DNA from: an uncultured bacterium | GTDB lineage: Bacteria > Cyanobacteriota > Vampirovibrionia > Gastranaerophilales > Gastranaerophilaceae | Length of the DNA: 64,000 nucleotides | Reading direction: 5' to 3' | Assembly: GCA_948684385.1 (NCBI GenBank) | Contig: CAPQCU010000002.1 | Coordinates: 157,734 to 221,733, forward strand | Part shown: piece after piece, positions 1 through 7,818 of the stretch | Numbering within the stretch: position 1 is the first letter of the stretch | Layout: the number at the start of each line of letters is the position of its first letter | Program-made: the position numbers and the translations under genes | The notes under the pieces: generated by a model | Databases searched by the model: none | Seen by the model: only the letters and a program-made list of their open reading frames with translations | Told to the model about the DNA's origin: nothing

Positions 1-341
1 ATTATGTAAGGCGCATTCCTGTTTTGAACGCTTCTGAAGACATGTCGTTTCACGGATTAATGAATGTTATGAAAAACGATGTTTTCGGAGTCGGCACACT
101 TCCTTACCTTCAAGGCGGAGTTGTTTTTAACGGCTGCGTTGAAGACCCGACTGTAGGAGATAGAATTTACTCTCCGGGACACCCTGACGCTGACGCTAAC
201 GGATACATCAGAGCTTCAAACGTAAATGCAATGGTCGATATGGCAGACGCTATTATGGCACAAAGAGCTTACGAAGCCAACCTTGCACTGGTTAACATTT
301 CAAAATCAATGGCGGCTAAAGCTGTTGAGATAGGTCGCTAG
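1..341 (+). CDS. FlgC-like flagellar basal-body rod protein, C-terminal part (5' end outside window)
   Basis: The reading frame is open to the left edge (codons before position 24 read YVRRIPV), so only the last ~113 residues are present. FlgC is a proximal rod subunit of the flagellar basal body. The visible part has the FlgC hallmark YSPGHPDADANGYI, then the rod-family C-terminal helix with QRAYEANLALVNISKSM, ending in KAVEIGR at the normal family end. A second, complete flgC lies at 43339-43845 in a flgBC-fliE operon, so this copy is a paralogue, or belongs to another flagellar cluster upstream. The two differ clearly in sequence. A copy of the GGGGTAAAT-like intergenic repeat begins directly after its TAG stop. 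Confidence 0.8.
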   Translation, partial: YVRRIPVLNASEDMSFHGLMNVMKNDVFGVGTLPYLQGGVVFNGCVEDPTVGDRIYSPGHPDADANGYIRASNVNAMVDMADAIMAQRAYEANLALVNISKSMAAKAVEIGR

Positions 342-378
342 GGGGAGAAATATATTTGGGTAGTTTTGGAACTACAAG
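341..378 (+). repeat. Intergenic repeat family copy (type 1)
   Basis: A G-run followed by AAATATATTTGGGTAGTTTTG and then GAACTACAAG. It begins immediately after the FlgC stop and lies between two convergent genes. It matches the copies at 39718, 48988 and 43938 (see findings). Confidence 0.6.
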
Positions 379-388
379 CCAATCAGTC

Positions 389-664
389 CTACTTCTTTCG
401 CGCTGCCTTAATCTGTTTTGCCCGTTCAACAATTTTATCGTATTCAGGCTTTATAAGCTTCATTCCGTCAATATATTTTTTCGCTATATTTAACCCCATA
501 CAGGTCAAAGCTCCAAATATACACATAAACGGCACATCTTTTCTATGCGCATCTAATGCTGCAAGAGTAAAGCTTGCTCCTGCCGTAAACAAAGTTTCAT
601 TTCTTTTGGCTTTTGCTGCTCTATATAATCTATTTATTGAGTTTCCTTGTATTGCAACTTTCAT
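389..664 (-). CDS. Small hypothetical protein with hydrophobic middle
   Basis: A 91-residue protein of no family I recognise. The N-terminal third is basic (RLYRAAKAKRNE). The middle has two short hydrophobic stretches (TLFTAGASFTLAAL and VPFMCIFGALTCMGLNIA), suggesting one or two membrane segments or a buried hairpin. The C-terminus is a lysine-rich helix ending AKQIKAARKK. A strong ribosome site (AGGAGGT, about 5 nt before the ATG) supports this strand; the long plus-strand frame opposite has no such signal. The gene is convergent with the FlgC-like gene and divergent from the prephenate dehydratase homologue. Confidence 0.65.
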   Translation of the reverse strand: MKVAIQGNSINRLYRAAKAKRNETLFTAGASFTLAALDAHRKDVPFMCIFGALTCMGLNIAKKYIDGMKLIKPEYDKIVERAKQIKAARKK

Positions 665-715
665 TTCAATACCTCCTGACTATATAAAATTAAAACATAA
701 ATTTTTTTGCCGGTA

Positions 716-724
716 TGCTATAAT
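716..724 (+). promoter_or_regulatory. Extended -10 promoter for the PDT homologue
   Basis: TGCTATAAT, a consensus extended -10. Transcription would start near 731, leaving a short leader with GGAG before the ATG at 748. Confidence 0.6.
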
Positions 725-747
725 TGTAAAAAAATATGGAGTTTATT

Positions 748-1593
748 ATGTTTGAAGATTTTAATGAAGTTATATGCCTTGGAATGGGCGGTTCGTACTC
801 GGAAATTGCAAAAGATGAGCTATTTAAAGCTTATGATTTGTACCTGTATCAGCGCTCTCTCAACTCTATAAAAGAATGTATTGATTATATCGATGAAAAT
901 AGTAATGCTATAGCTGTTCTGCCGGTTGAGACAACTTATAAAGGCATCATAAGAGAAACCATCGATAACCTTATTCAAACAAAAAACCAGAATATCCAGA
1001 TTTTAGCGGAAACAATTATTCCGGTAAATGACTGTATTCTTTCTAAAACAACAGAGTTTTACAGCATCTCAGGCTTAATCGCAAACCCCAACGCATTAGC
1101 AAAAAGCAAAATTTTCGTCCGCGATGAAATGCCAAGACAATTAAATATTGTAGTCGCTGAAAGCATGGATGACTCAGCAAGGCTTTTAAACGGATACAAC
1201 CTGACTTACTCTATAATCGGAACGCATAAAACAGCAGAAATTTATAATTTAAACATTTTAAAAGAGCACATTGAAGACGATAAAAACAATAAACGTAGAT
1301 TTATTGTAATCGGAGATGCTTCAACACATCCTACAGGAAAAGACAAAACAAGTATTGTTCTTTTCTTAAACGACAGAAAAGGTGCACTTCTTGATATTGT
1401 ACAGATTTTTGTAAAATACAGCATAAATATAACCCAGATTAATTCCAAAATGATGAACAATAACGCTGAAGAACAAGCTGTATTTATTGACTTTGACGGT
1501 CATAAAGAAGACGAAATCATAAGACAGCTTCTAAACGATTTAGAGCCTTACGCGCACAGCGTAAGAGTTATCGGCTCTTACACCAGGTATTAA
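748..1593 (+). CDS. pheA: Prephenate dehydratase homologue (PDT + ACT) with altered active-site motifs
   Basis: PDT decarboxylates and dehydrates prephenate to phenylpyruvate in phenylalanine synthesis; the ACT domain binds phenylalanine. The protein starts with the PDT signature GMGGSYSEIA (residues ~12-21), has PVETTYKGI where the family has P(I/V)ENS..G (~60-70), and ends in a clear ACT domain (KTSIVLFLNDRKGALLDIV, ~200-220). The essential TRF motif reads RRF in NNKRRFIVIG (~183), so the catalytic threonine is absent, and ENS is ETT. It may be a low-activity or purely regulatory homologue. The start at 748 is chosen over the upstream ATG at 736 because GGAG lies 6 nt before it. It is about 282 residues, the normal monofunctional PDT size. 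Confidence 0.82.
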   Translation: MFEDFNEVICLGMGGSYSEIAKDELFKAYDLYLYQRSLNSIKECIDYIDENSNAIAVLPVETTYKGIIRETIDNLIQTKNQNIQILAETIIPVNDCILSKTTEFYSISGLIANPNALAKSKIFVRDEMPRQLNIVVAESMDDSARLLNGYNLTYSIIGTHKTAEIYNLNILKEHIEDDKNNKRRFIVIGDASTHPTGKDKTSIVLFLNDRKGALLDIVQIFVKYSINITQINSKMMNNNAEEQAVFIDFDGHKEDEIIRQLLNDLEPYAHSVRVIGSYTRY

Positions 1594-1668
1594 TGTTGCA
1601 TCAACAACATGTTGCTTTTGCAACACTAATGTGGTACATTATTTCTATACAAAAATAGGAATATTGTG

Positions 1669-3219
1669 ATGGCTGAAACTATAGAAGAGAAACCGATTAA
1701 CCCGTGGCTTGCCTGCCTTCCTACTATGGCATCCGCGTTTATGTTTGTACTGGATGAAACAATTGCTAACGTTGCGCTTCCGCACATGGCAGGAAGCTTC
1801 TCCGTAAGCCGCGAAGAGTCAATGTGGATTTTAACTTTCTATTTGATTGCAAGCGGTATTGTAATCCCGATGGTAGGCTGGTTTAGTAAAGTTATGGGGC
1901 GTAAAAACTTCTTTATGTTCAGCATAATTCTTTTTACGGTTGCATCTGCTCTCTGCGGGCTTTCTAAAAACTTAGAATCAATGGTTCTGGCAAGAATTCT
2001 GCAAGGTATAGGAGGCGGAGGCTTACTTCCGATTTCTCAGGCAATATTATTAGAAAATTTCAAACCTGCAGAACGCGGTAAAGCAATGGCTATGTTCGGT
2101 TTAGTAATCGTTATTGCTCCAATCATAGGGCCGGTTTTAGGAGGGTGGATTACAGAAAACTGGTCGTGGCCGTTTATTTATTTTATTAACCTTCCGATAG
2201 GTGTAATTGCCCTCGGACTTTCAAAAAAATTCATATACGACCCGCCTTATGCACAGAAACAAAAAGGTGTAAAAACTGATGCTTTTGGCTTTTTCATGCT
2301 CTCAGTCTGGCTTTTAACTCTTCAAATAGTTTTAGATAAAGGTAATAATGCAGACTGGTTTAACGCGCCATGGATTTGCTGGCTCTCAGCTCTTTCCTGC
2401 ATAACAGGGATTGCGTTTTTAATTTCCCAATTACGGAACAAAGAAGCTCTTGTAGACTTAAGTGTGTTCAAAGATAAAAACTTCCTTATCGGTACGCTTG
2501 TTCAAATTGTAATGCAGGCAGTACTTCTTGCTTCGTTGGCAATTCTGCCTCAGTTCTTACAGTCTCTGATGGGTTATGACGCTTATAAGAGCGGACTTTC
2601 TATGATGCCAAGAGGCTTAGGAGCATTGCTTGCAATGGTGCTTTGCGGAACACTTGCGAATTTGGTTGACAACAGAATTCTTGTAATGATAGGCTTAGGC
2701 TGTATCGCAGGAGGTAGCTGGATGTTAGGAGGTCTTAACCTGCAAATATCTACTATGAATATTGCAATTCCAAACTTTTTGTTTGGTGTCGGACTCGGGC
2801 TTGCAATGATTCCAATCATTACGCTCTCAGTTGCAACAATCAGAAACGACCAGATGACAAACGCCAGCGGGCTTCAAAACCTGCTTAAAAACATCGGTGG
2901 TGCGTTTGGTACATCTATCGTAGCTACTTTACTCTCAAGAGGAGCGCAAAAACACCAGTTTATGTTAATTCAGCACTTAACTGATACTGCACAAACTTAT
3001 ACCGAACGCGTTCAGACTTACGCAAGCGCATTTATGTCAACTGTTGACCCGCACACAGCAACGTATATGGGACAGCATACCGCATATCAGCTTTTGATGC
3101 AGCAGGCAAACCTCGCATCGTTTATTGATGCGTTCAGGATTTTTGCGGTTGCGAGTGTTGTGATTATTCCGCTAATACTACTGCTCAAAAACTTGAAGAA
3201 AGAAGAAGCAAATGAATAA
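1669..3219 (+). CDS. DHA2-family MFS multidrug efflux transporter (EmrB/QacA type)
   Basis: A proton-driven 14-helix inner-membrane exporter, about 516 residues as usual for the family. Visible motifs are the loop 2-3 motif A (GWFSKVMGRKNFF), the helix-4 region ARILQGIGGGGLLPISQA, and the antiporter motif C region around residues 140-160 (VIAPIIGPVLGGW). The acidic residue in helix 1 (FVLDETIANVALP) is also typical. The ATG at 1669 with AGGA upstream is preferred to the overlapping GTG at 1666. It overlaps the next gene by 8 nt, so the two secreted proteins downstream are probably co-translated. No EmrA-like membrane-fusion gene is adjacent. The substrate cannot be told. Confidence 0.9.
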   Translation: MAETIEEKPINPWLACLPTMASAFMFVLDETIANVALPHMAGSFSVSREESMWILTFYLIASGIVIPMVGWFSKVMGRKNFFMFSIILFTVASALCGLSKNLESMVLARILQGIGGGGLLPISQAILLENFKPAERGKAMAMFGLVIVIAPIIGPVLGGWITENWSWPFIYFINLPIGVIALGLSKKFIYDPPYAQKQKGVKTDAFGFFMLSVWLLTLQIVLDKGNNADWFNAPWICWLSALSCITGIAFLISQLRNKEALVDLSVFKDKNFLIGTLVQIVMQAVLLASLAILPQFLQSLMGYDAYKSGLSMMPRGLGALLAMVLCGTLANLVDNRILVMIGLGCIAGGSWMLGGLNLQISTMNIAIPNFLFGVGLGLAMIPIITLSVATIRNDQMTNASGLQNLLKNIGGAFGTSIVATLLSRGAQKHQFMLIQHLTDTAQTYTERVQTYASAFMSTVDPHTATYMGQHTAYQLLMQQANLASFIDAFRIFAVASVVIIPLILLLKNLKKEEANE

Positions 3220-3871
3220 AATTATAATTGCATTAGCATTATTACTAATATCCTCTCCTGTTTTTGCAGAATCTATGCAGCATAGAATTGATTCAATCGG
3301 GTTTTGTATTCTTAATGCAAACAAAATCAATAAAAGAATTATTTTTACTTACTCAGAACCTACAAAAAAACAATTTATTCCAAAAGAAGTTACAAAGCGT
3401 GAAATAATTATTTATGGTGATACTGTTCAATATGCCGAGACTGATGATGAAGTAGCTGCAATGCTTTCTCAAAAAATATCCAACGCAGAAAAATCTTATG
3501 ACGGACAAGGGAGAGGTACAATCGGAACGCTGCAGGTATTAATATCTCCAAAGAAATATGAAATGGTAGGAGACAAAAGAGCAGTTGATTATATGGTGCA
3601 TGCCGGTTACAACCCGCTAGGATTAATAACTTTTATTAACAAAAGTTGTCCGCAAAAGAAATATGATTTAATCTCAAAACACACTCTGACTTCAAAAAGG
3701 CTTGGAGAAGTTTATGAATACATTTTGACAAAATATCCGTACTTCCTGCAAAACAATACATACATTGATAATATTTATTATCAAAACTTTTTACTTAACT
3801 CAATAGAAAACAGGAAACGACTAGAAGCAAAAATAAATAATAACAGCTTTGAAAAGGTAAAGTATGAATAA
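3212..3871 (+). CDS. Secreted M48-peptidase-like protein lacking the zinc site
   Basis: A 219-residue protein with a clear signal peptide (hydrophobic 4-15, cleavage near VFAES). The middle resembles an M48 metallopeptidase core: a strand ending in YAETDDEVAAMLSQKISNAE, where active members have (D/E)ELAAVLAHEIAHVE, followed ~45 residues later by GDKRAVDYMVHAGYNPLGL, which resembles the ExxAD..a...aGydp helix. HEIAH has become QKISN and the distal Glu is gone, so it should not bind zinc or cleave peptides. The assignment rests on this spacing and is tentative. The start overlaps the transporter stop and the end overlaps the next gene, a translationally coupled trio. Confidence 0.5.
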   Translation: MNKIIIALALLLISSPVFAESMQHRIDSIGFCILNANKINKRIIFTYSEPTKKQFIPKEVTKREIIIYGDTVQYAETDDEVAAMLSQKISNAEKSYDGQGRGTIGTLQVLISPKKYEMVGDKRAVDYMVHAGYNPLGLITFINKSCPQKKYDLISKHTLTSKRLGEVYEYILTKYPYFLQNNTYIDNIYYQNFLLNSIENRKRLEAKINNNSFEKVKYE

Positions 3872-4427
3872 ATTACTACTAAGTTTTATTTTTTGTTTTT
3901 TAAGCGTCTCCTGCGCGTACACTCAGGATTTTCTTGCCGACCGGTACACTGCCGGAAAAACTTTTGAAAAGCCGGAAGTCTTAAGAGAATACGATTTTAC
4001 AAGCACTGACTCTGTCCCTATAAAGTTAAGTACTTTAGAAACACTCTCGACCAGAGATAAGACTCTGCATGATGCGCAGGAAATTCAACTGGTTGTAACT
4101 TCTGACGCTTATTATAAAGACAGGCTGATTGTAAAAAAAGGAGATGCCGTTTCTGCAAAAATAGAAACCGTCATTCCAAGCGGAATGAACGGTATTCCTT
4201 ATTATATCTATATTGGAGAGTTCAAATTCAAAAATTTGGACTCATCTAAGCTGCTTTGCCATTACAGTAAAGGCGGTGTAAACCGGATGTACTGGGTGCT
4301 TCCTCTCAAATGGGCTCTTACATTCCTTCCTCCAACCGGTTCTCTTACAAACTTTATCAAAGGAGGACACGCAAGAATTACACCAAAAGACACTATCACC
4401 GTGCATTATTTCCCAAATTGGAAATAA
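3864..4427 (+). CDS. Secreted protein of unknown function
   Basis: 187 residues with an N-terminal signal sequence (hydrophobic 3-15, SVSCAYTQ region; a lipobox is imperfect because the -3 residue is serine). The mature part contains a strand-rich segment with RLIVKKGDAVSAKIETVIPSG, as in small beta-barrel domains that sense or gate envelope transport, but I recognise no named family. It ends with HARITPKDTITVHYF. It starts 8 nt inside the preceding M48-like gene, so it belongs to the same operon. It is convergent with minE, with no gap between the stop codons. Confidence 0.65.
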   Translation: MNKLLLSFIFCFLSVSCAYTQDFLADRYTAGKTFEKPEVLREYDFTSTDSVPIKLSTLETLSTRDKTLHDAQEIQLVVTSDAYYKDRLIVKKGDAVSAKIETVIPSGMNGIPYYIYIGEFKFKNLDSSKLLCHYSKGGVNRMYWVLPLKWALTFLPPTGSLTNFIKGGHARITPKDTITVHYFPNWK

Positions 4428-4922
4428 CTAAGCTTCGCTCTGGCATTCTTCCTTAACTTCTTCGTCTTTTTTAGAAGCTGCCATTTCTTCAGGAGTGGTT
4501 ACGGTTTGAACTTCATTATCAGTTTCATCCGCAGCTTCGTCTTCTGACCCGCTTTGTTCGTCCACTTCTTCTTCAGTACCTTCATTTACCCCTGCCTCTT
4601 CATTTACCCCTGCTAAAGCGGCTTCGATTTCTTCTTCATCTTTAGCTCTGATTACAGGGATTGAAAGCATCAACGCAACCTGATCACCTTCCTGTTGAAA
4701 ATCAAGTTCAAGCAGCTCTTTATCAAGCTCAACATAGCGTGAAAGCAAATCAATCAATTCACCTCTCATCTGTTCAAGGATTTTCGGAGTCAGGTTGGTT
4801 CTATCCTGCATTAAGACAAGTTTTAATCTGCTTGCAGCAACTGATTTGGAAGCATCACCCTGTTCTTCTTGCGGGCGGAAGAACCTAGCCACTGTATTGT
4901 ATATATCGGAGAAAAGCCCCAT
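4428..4922 (-). CDS. minE: MinE cell-division topological specificity factor with long acidic tail
   Basis: MinE stimulates MinD ATPase and drives pole-to-pole or reaction-diffusion patterning that confines division to midcell. The first ~90 residues match MinE: membrane-targeting start GLFSDIYNTVARFF, the MinD-binding region ASRLKLVLMQDRTNLTP, and the dimer region ending ALMLSIPVI. A ~65-residue extension rich in Glu and Asp (EEEVDEQSGSEDEAADE) follows that typical MinE (~90 aa) lacks. It is the last gene of minCDE, 2 nt after minD. The acidic tail could tune membrane or MinD affinity; that is inference. Confidence 0.93.
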   Translation of the reverse strand: MGLFSDIYNTVARFFRPQEEQGDASKSVAASRLKLVLMQDRTNLTPKILEQMRGELIDLLSRYVELDKELLELDFQQEGDQVALMLSIPVIRAKDEEEIEAALAGVNEEAGVNEGTEEEVDEQSGSEDEAADETDNEVQTVTTPEEMAASKKDEEVKEECQSEA

Positions 4923-4924
4923 TT

Positions 4925-5737
4925 CTACACCTTCGCTTTCAATTTTGCAAACGCATTTTTAATTTTTGCCATAAATCCTTTTGGCTCATCCAAATCCAAA
5001 AACGGAACTTCTTCGCCTAAAATTCTCTGCGCTACATTTCTGTATGCTTTACCTGCAAGAGCAGCATCATCATTTACGATAGGCTCGCCTTTGTTTGTAG
5101 AAGTAATAATGCCTGTATCCTCAGGGATTATACCAACAAGAGGGCAGGAAAGAATTTCTACAACATCATCGACACTCATCATTTCATTAGATTTAATCAA
5201 GCTTGGTCTAACTCTGTTCAAGAGAAGTTTGTAGCTTGTAATTTCTTCTTTGGCTTCTAAAAGTCCGATAATTCTATCTGCGTCTCTGATTGCAGACATT
5301 TCAGGAGTTGTAACAACGATTGCTTCAGAAGCACCCGCAACAGCGTTCTGGAAGCCTTGTTCAATACCTGCCGGGCAGTCAACAAGAACAAAATCATTTT
5401 CTTCTTTCAGAGTATCGCAGATACCTTTAAGTTGTTCAGCGTTAACTGCAGTTTTGTCACGGGTTTGAGCAGCAGCCAGAAGAGAAAGATTCGGGTTCTT
5501 TTTATCTTTAACTAATGCCTGTTTCAATTTGCAGCGTTCTTCAATAACATCAACAATCGTATAAACAATTCTATTTTCAAGTCCCAAAAGCAAATCGAGG
5601 TTTCTCAAGCCTAAATCTGTATCAATAAGAACTACTTTATAACCTGCTTTTGCAAGCGCTGTGCCGATGTTCGCACTTGTAGTTGTTTTTCCTACTCCGC
5701 CTTTTCCAGACGTGATTACTATTACTCGACCAGTCAT
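4925..5737 (-). CDS. minD: MinD septum-site-determining ATPase
   Basis: MinD is a membrane-cycling ParA/Mrp-type ATPase that recruits MinC to block FtsZ assembly away from midcell. The deviant Walker A KGGVGKTT is at residues ~11-18, followed by the family strand VVLIDTDLGLRNLDLLLG. Switch II is VLVDCPAGIEQGF. The C-terminus (GFMAKIKNAFAKLKAKV) is the amphipathic membrane-targeting helix. At 270 residues it has the normal size. Its ATG overlaps the minC stop by one base and minE follows at once, giving the usual order minC-minD-minE. Confidence 0.97.
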   Translation of the reverse strand: MTGRVIVITSGKGGVGKTTTSANIGTALAKAGYKVVLIDTDLGLRNLDLLLGLENRIVYTIVDVIEERCKLKQALVKDKKNPNLSLLAAAQTRDKTAVNAEQLKGICDTLKEENDFVLVDCPAGIEQGFQNAVAGASEAIVVTTPEMSAIRDADRIIGLLEAKEEITSYKLLLNRVRPSLIKSNEMMSVDDVVEILSCPLVGIIPEDTGIITSTNKGEPIVNDDAALAGKAYRNVAQRILGEEVPFLDLDEPKGFMAKIKNAFAKLKAKV

Positions 5738-6732
5738 TAATCTCTCCTTAACTTTTTATAAATTACTATCTTTCCGTCTTCAATCTGAGCTTCCTCAGGA
5801 GTAAACTCATTTGTTTTCTGTACATAAGGCACATTCAAAGTATCGTTACGTCTTGCATACAGACCTGCTATTCTCAATTGTATTGCATTTAACTTCAACG
5901 CTCTGACTTTTGAAGTCACATTACCTAATGAGCCTGCGTGTGCGATACCGCCTAAAATACCCCAAACCGTAATATCACCGCCGGCTACAATTTCGCTGCC
6001 CGGATGAGCATCACCGATTATTAAAATATTACCTTCGTAGCTTACAGTTTGACCTGAGCGCAAAGTCTGGTTAATATACAAAGTCGGAAGAGTTTCAGTA
6101 TTTGTATCGTTTTCTTCTGCGCCTTCAGGAAGAACATCTCCGGTATCAAGCAGAATATATTTACTAGCTTCTTCCGCTTTTATTAAGCCTTCGTTTTCTG
6201 CAAGAGCTTCAAAATTCGTCTCAAAATGCTCGGCAGGAATTATTTCAGAAAGCTCCTGCATTGATTGCTCGTCATAAATATCTTCGATTCCTTCAGCAGT
6301 TTCAATCGGGTTGGTATTAGCGTTCAAATCTGCGTGAACTTCTACTGTCTTTTCTTCTTCTTCAACAACTTCACATTCTGTTTTAACTACAACCTCTTCG
6401 TCTTTAACTTCTTCTGTTGCAGTACAAACAATTGAAGGTTCAAGATTATCAGAAATTTCTGAAACAATAATACCAAGGCTCACAGCAGAAGCTTCTGTTT
6501 GTTCTGAGTCAGTATCAATAAACGCAAGATTTGCATCCATCGATTCAATCAATGCCTTAATACTTAAAAGCTGGGACTGTTTTAAATCAAGAGCGCCCAG
6601 TTTCAAGCAGACATTTTTTCTTTTAACTTCCGGATGCTCCATAATAGAACTAAGCTCAAAAACAAGCTGTGTAGTATTTTTAGCATCGCTTAAATCAATA
6701 ATAAACCCGTTCTCTACAAAACCTTTTTCCAT
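5737..6732 (-). CDS. minC: MinC FtsZ inhibitor with expanded acidic linker
   Basis: MinC antagonises FtsZ and is carried by MinD. The C-terminal MinC domain is clear from ~residue 220: LYINQTLRSGQTVSYEGN, then GDAHPGSEIVAGGDITVWG and AGSLGN..VRALKLNAIQLRI, the beta-helix that binds MinD. The N-terminal domain (1-105) fits MinC_N more weakly. Between them lie ~110 residues dominated by Glu, Asp and Val (EVVEEEEKTVEV), so the protein is 331 residues against ~230 in E. coli. No Shine-Dalgarno is obvious; TATTAT and TAGATT lie just upstream. First gene of the min operon. Confidence 0.9.
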   Translation of the reverse strand: MEKGFVENGFIIDLSDAKNTTQLVFELSSIMEHPEVKRKNVCLKLGALDLKQSQLLSIKALIESMDANLAFIDTDSEQTEASAVSLGIIVSEISDNLEPSIVCTATEEVKDEEVVVKTECEVVEEEEKTVEVHADLNANTNPIETAEGIEDIYDEQSMQELSEIIPAEHFETNFEALAENEGLIKAEEASKYILLDTGDVLPEGAEENDTNTETLPTLYINQTLRSGQTVSYEGNILIIGDAHPGSEIVAGGDITVWGILGGIAHAGSLGNVTSKVRALKLNAIQLRIAGLYARRNDTLNVPYVQKTNEFTPEEAQIEDGKIVIYKKLRRD

Positions 6733-6822
6733 TTATAATACCCAAATAATCTACCACTGATTAAAAGAATATCTTAAATGTTTTTTCAATTCAATAAAGT
6801 GTGACGCATTGTAAAGCCAAAT

Positions 6823-7719
6823 TTATTTTTTACAGTTATCATCTTCTATTGCTTTACCCAGAAACACCCGCATTCCGCCAAAACGCTTGCTAAGAGTATT
6901 TTTAAATCCTTTTACGATATCATTCACATTTAAGACAACATTATTGACATTCTTAAGAACACAATTTGTCAATCTTATAGTTTCACGATTTGCATTTCCG
7001 GTCAAATCATTAATATTTAAACTTGCAGTCTGGAAGTTTCTTGTTGCAGCTTCAAAGTTTCTGGTCATCAGCTCAATATTTGCAAAGCTGTTATCAAGTC
7101 TGTTGTCACGTCTTACGGAATTATTAAGTTCCGTAGAAACATCTGCAAGATTTCTGCTTGTAATAACCAGATTTTCTCCTGTTTCTTTTAAAGAAGGTCT
7201 TAAATCTTTGAGAATATCATCAGCAGTTTTAAACAAATCCGTTAAAGCGTTCAAAGTTTCTCCTGCAGACTCAACAGTACCGCTTAGATTATCTTTCAAA
7301 TCATCAAGCCCGCCATTATCTGCCTGTGTATCTATATAGCTTGAGATATTAAAACTGGTTGAACCTTTGATTACAGAATGATTTTTTAAATAAGTAATAG
7401 AAGGAGCGGTAGGATACTCAAGCTCTACATAATCCTTTTTATCTTTACGTTTCACCTTCGCAGTAGTATTATCAGGAAGTTTCAAATTCTTCGCATTCAA
7501 AACCATATCCACACTGGTATTTGTAAAATCATTTGTAGGATGAACTCTTACAGTACGACCAATTCTAAAACCTTTGTAATACACGTTTAACTTATGCGGC
7601 ATCGGCTCTAACTTATCAAACACAGCAACTATATGGATATTATGAAATCCGTGGACTAAATACAAAAATCCCGCAACACCCATCACTGCCCCAATTAATA
7701 ATACTAAAAATTTATTCAT
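6823..7719 (-). CDS. MCE/MlaD-family lipid-transport protein, membrane-anchored
   Basis: MCE proteins form hexameric rings that bind phospholipid and feed ABC transporters such as Mla. One N-terminal transmembrane helix (FLVLLIGAVMGVAGFLYLV), then a single MCE domain (strand GFRIGRTVRVHPTND, then DMVLNAKNLKLPDNTTAKVK), then a long coiled-coil C-terminal part rich in Asn, Thr and Leu (repeated LT..N.NFE, LNINDLTGNAN). The start at 7719 is chosen because an upstream in-frame Met lies beyond a strong terminator hairpin. There is no Shine-Dalgarno; AATAAT lies 6 nt before the ATG. No MlaE or MlaF gene is adjacent. It is separated from minC by 90 bp. Confidence 0.8.
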   Translation of the reverse strand: MNKFLVLLIGAVMGVAGFLYLVHGFHNIHIVAVFDKLEPMPHKLNVYYKGFRIGRTVRVHPTNDFTNTSVDMVLNAKNLKLPDNTTAKVKRKDKKDYVELEYPTAPSITYLKNHSVIKGSTSFNISSYIDTQADNGGLDDLKDNLSGTVESAGETLNALTDLFKTADDILKDLRPSLKETGENLVITSRNLADVSTELNNSVRRDNRLDNSFANIELMTRNFEAATRNFQTASLNINDLTGNANRETIRLTNCVLKNVNNVVLNVNDIVKGFKNTLSKRFGGMRVFLGKAIEDDNCKK

Positions 7720-7770
7720 ATAATAATTATTTTCAAAATAATTATTTATAAAATCGCCCATTCCGGCAAT

Positions 7771-7807
7771 AAGAAGGGCGGGTTTGCTTCGCAAACCCGC
7801 CCTTCTT
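7771..7807 (-). terminator. Perfect 17-bp stem hairpin after pgi
   Basis: A perfect inverted repeat with 17-bp GC-rich arms and a 3-nt loop, lying 12 bp past the pgi stop. It also separates pgi from the MCE gene. Confidence 0.85.
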
Positions 7808-7818
7808 TAAAAATAAAA

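Noticed and set aside
366..755. 129-residue plus-strand frame opposite the small hypothetical gene
   Set aside because: No ribosome site, and it overlaps a minus-strand gene with AGGAGGT and the promoter of pheA.
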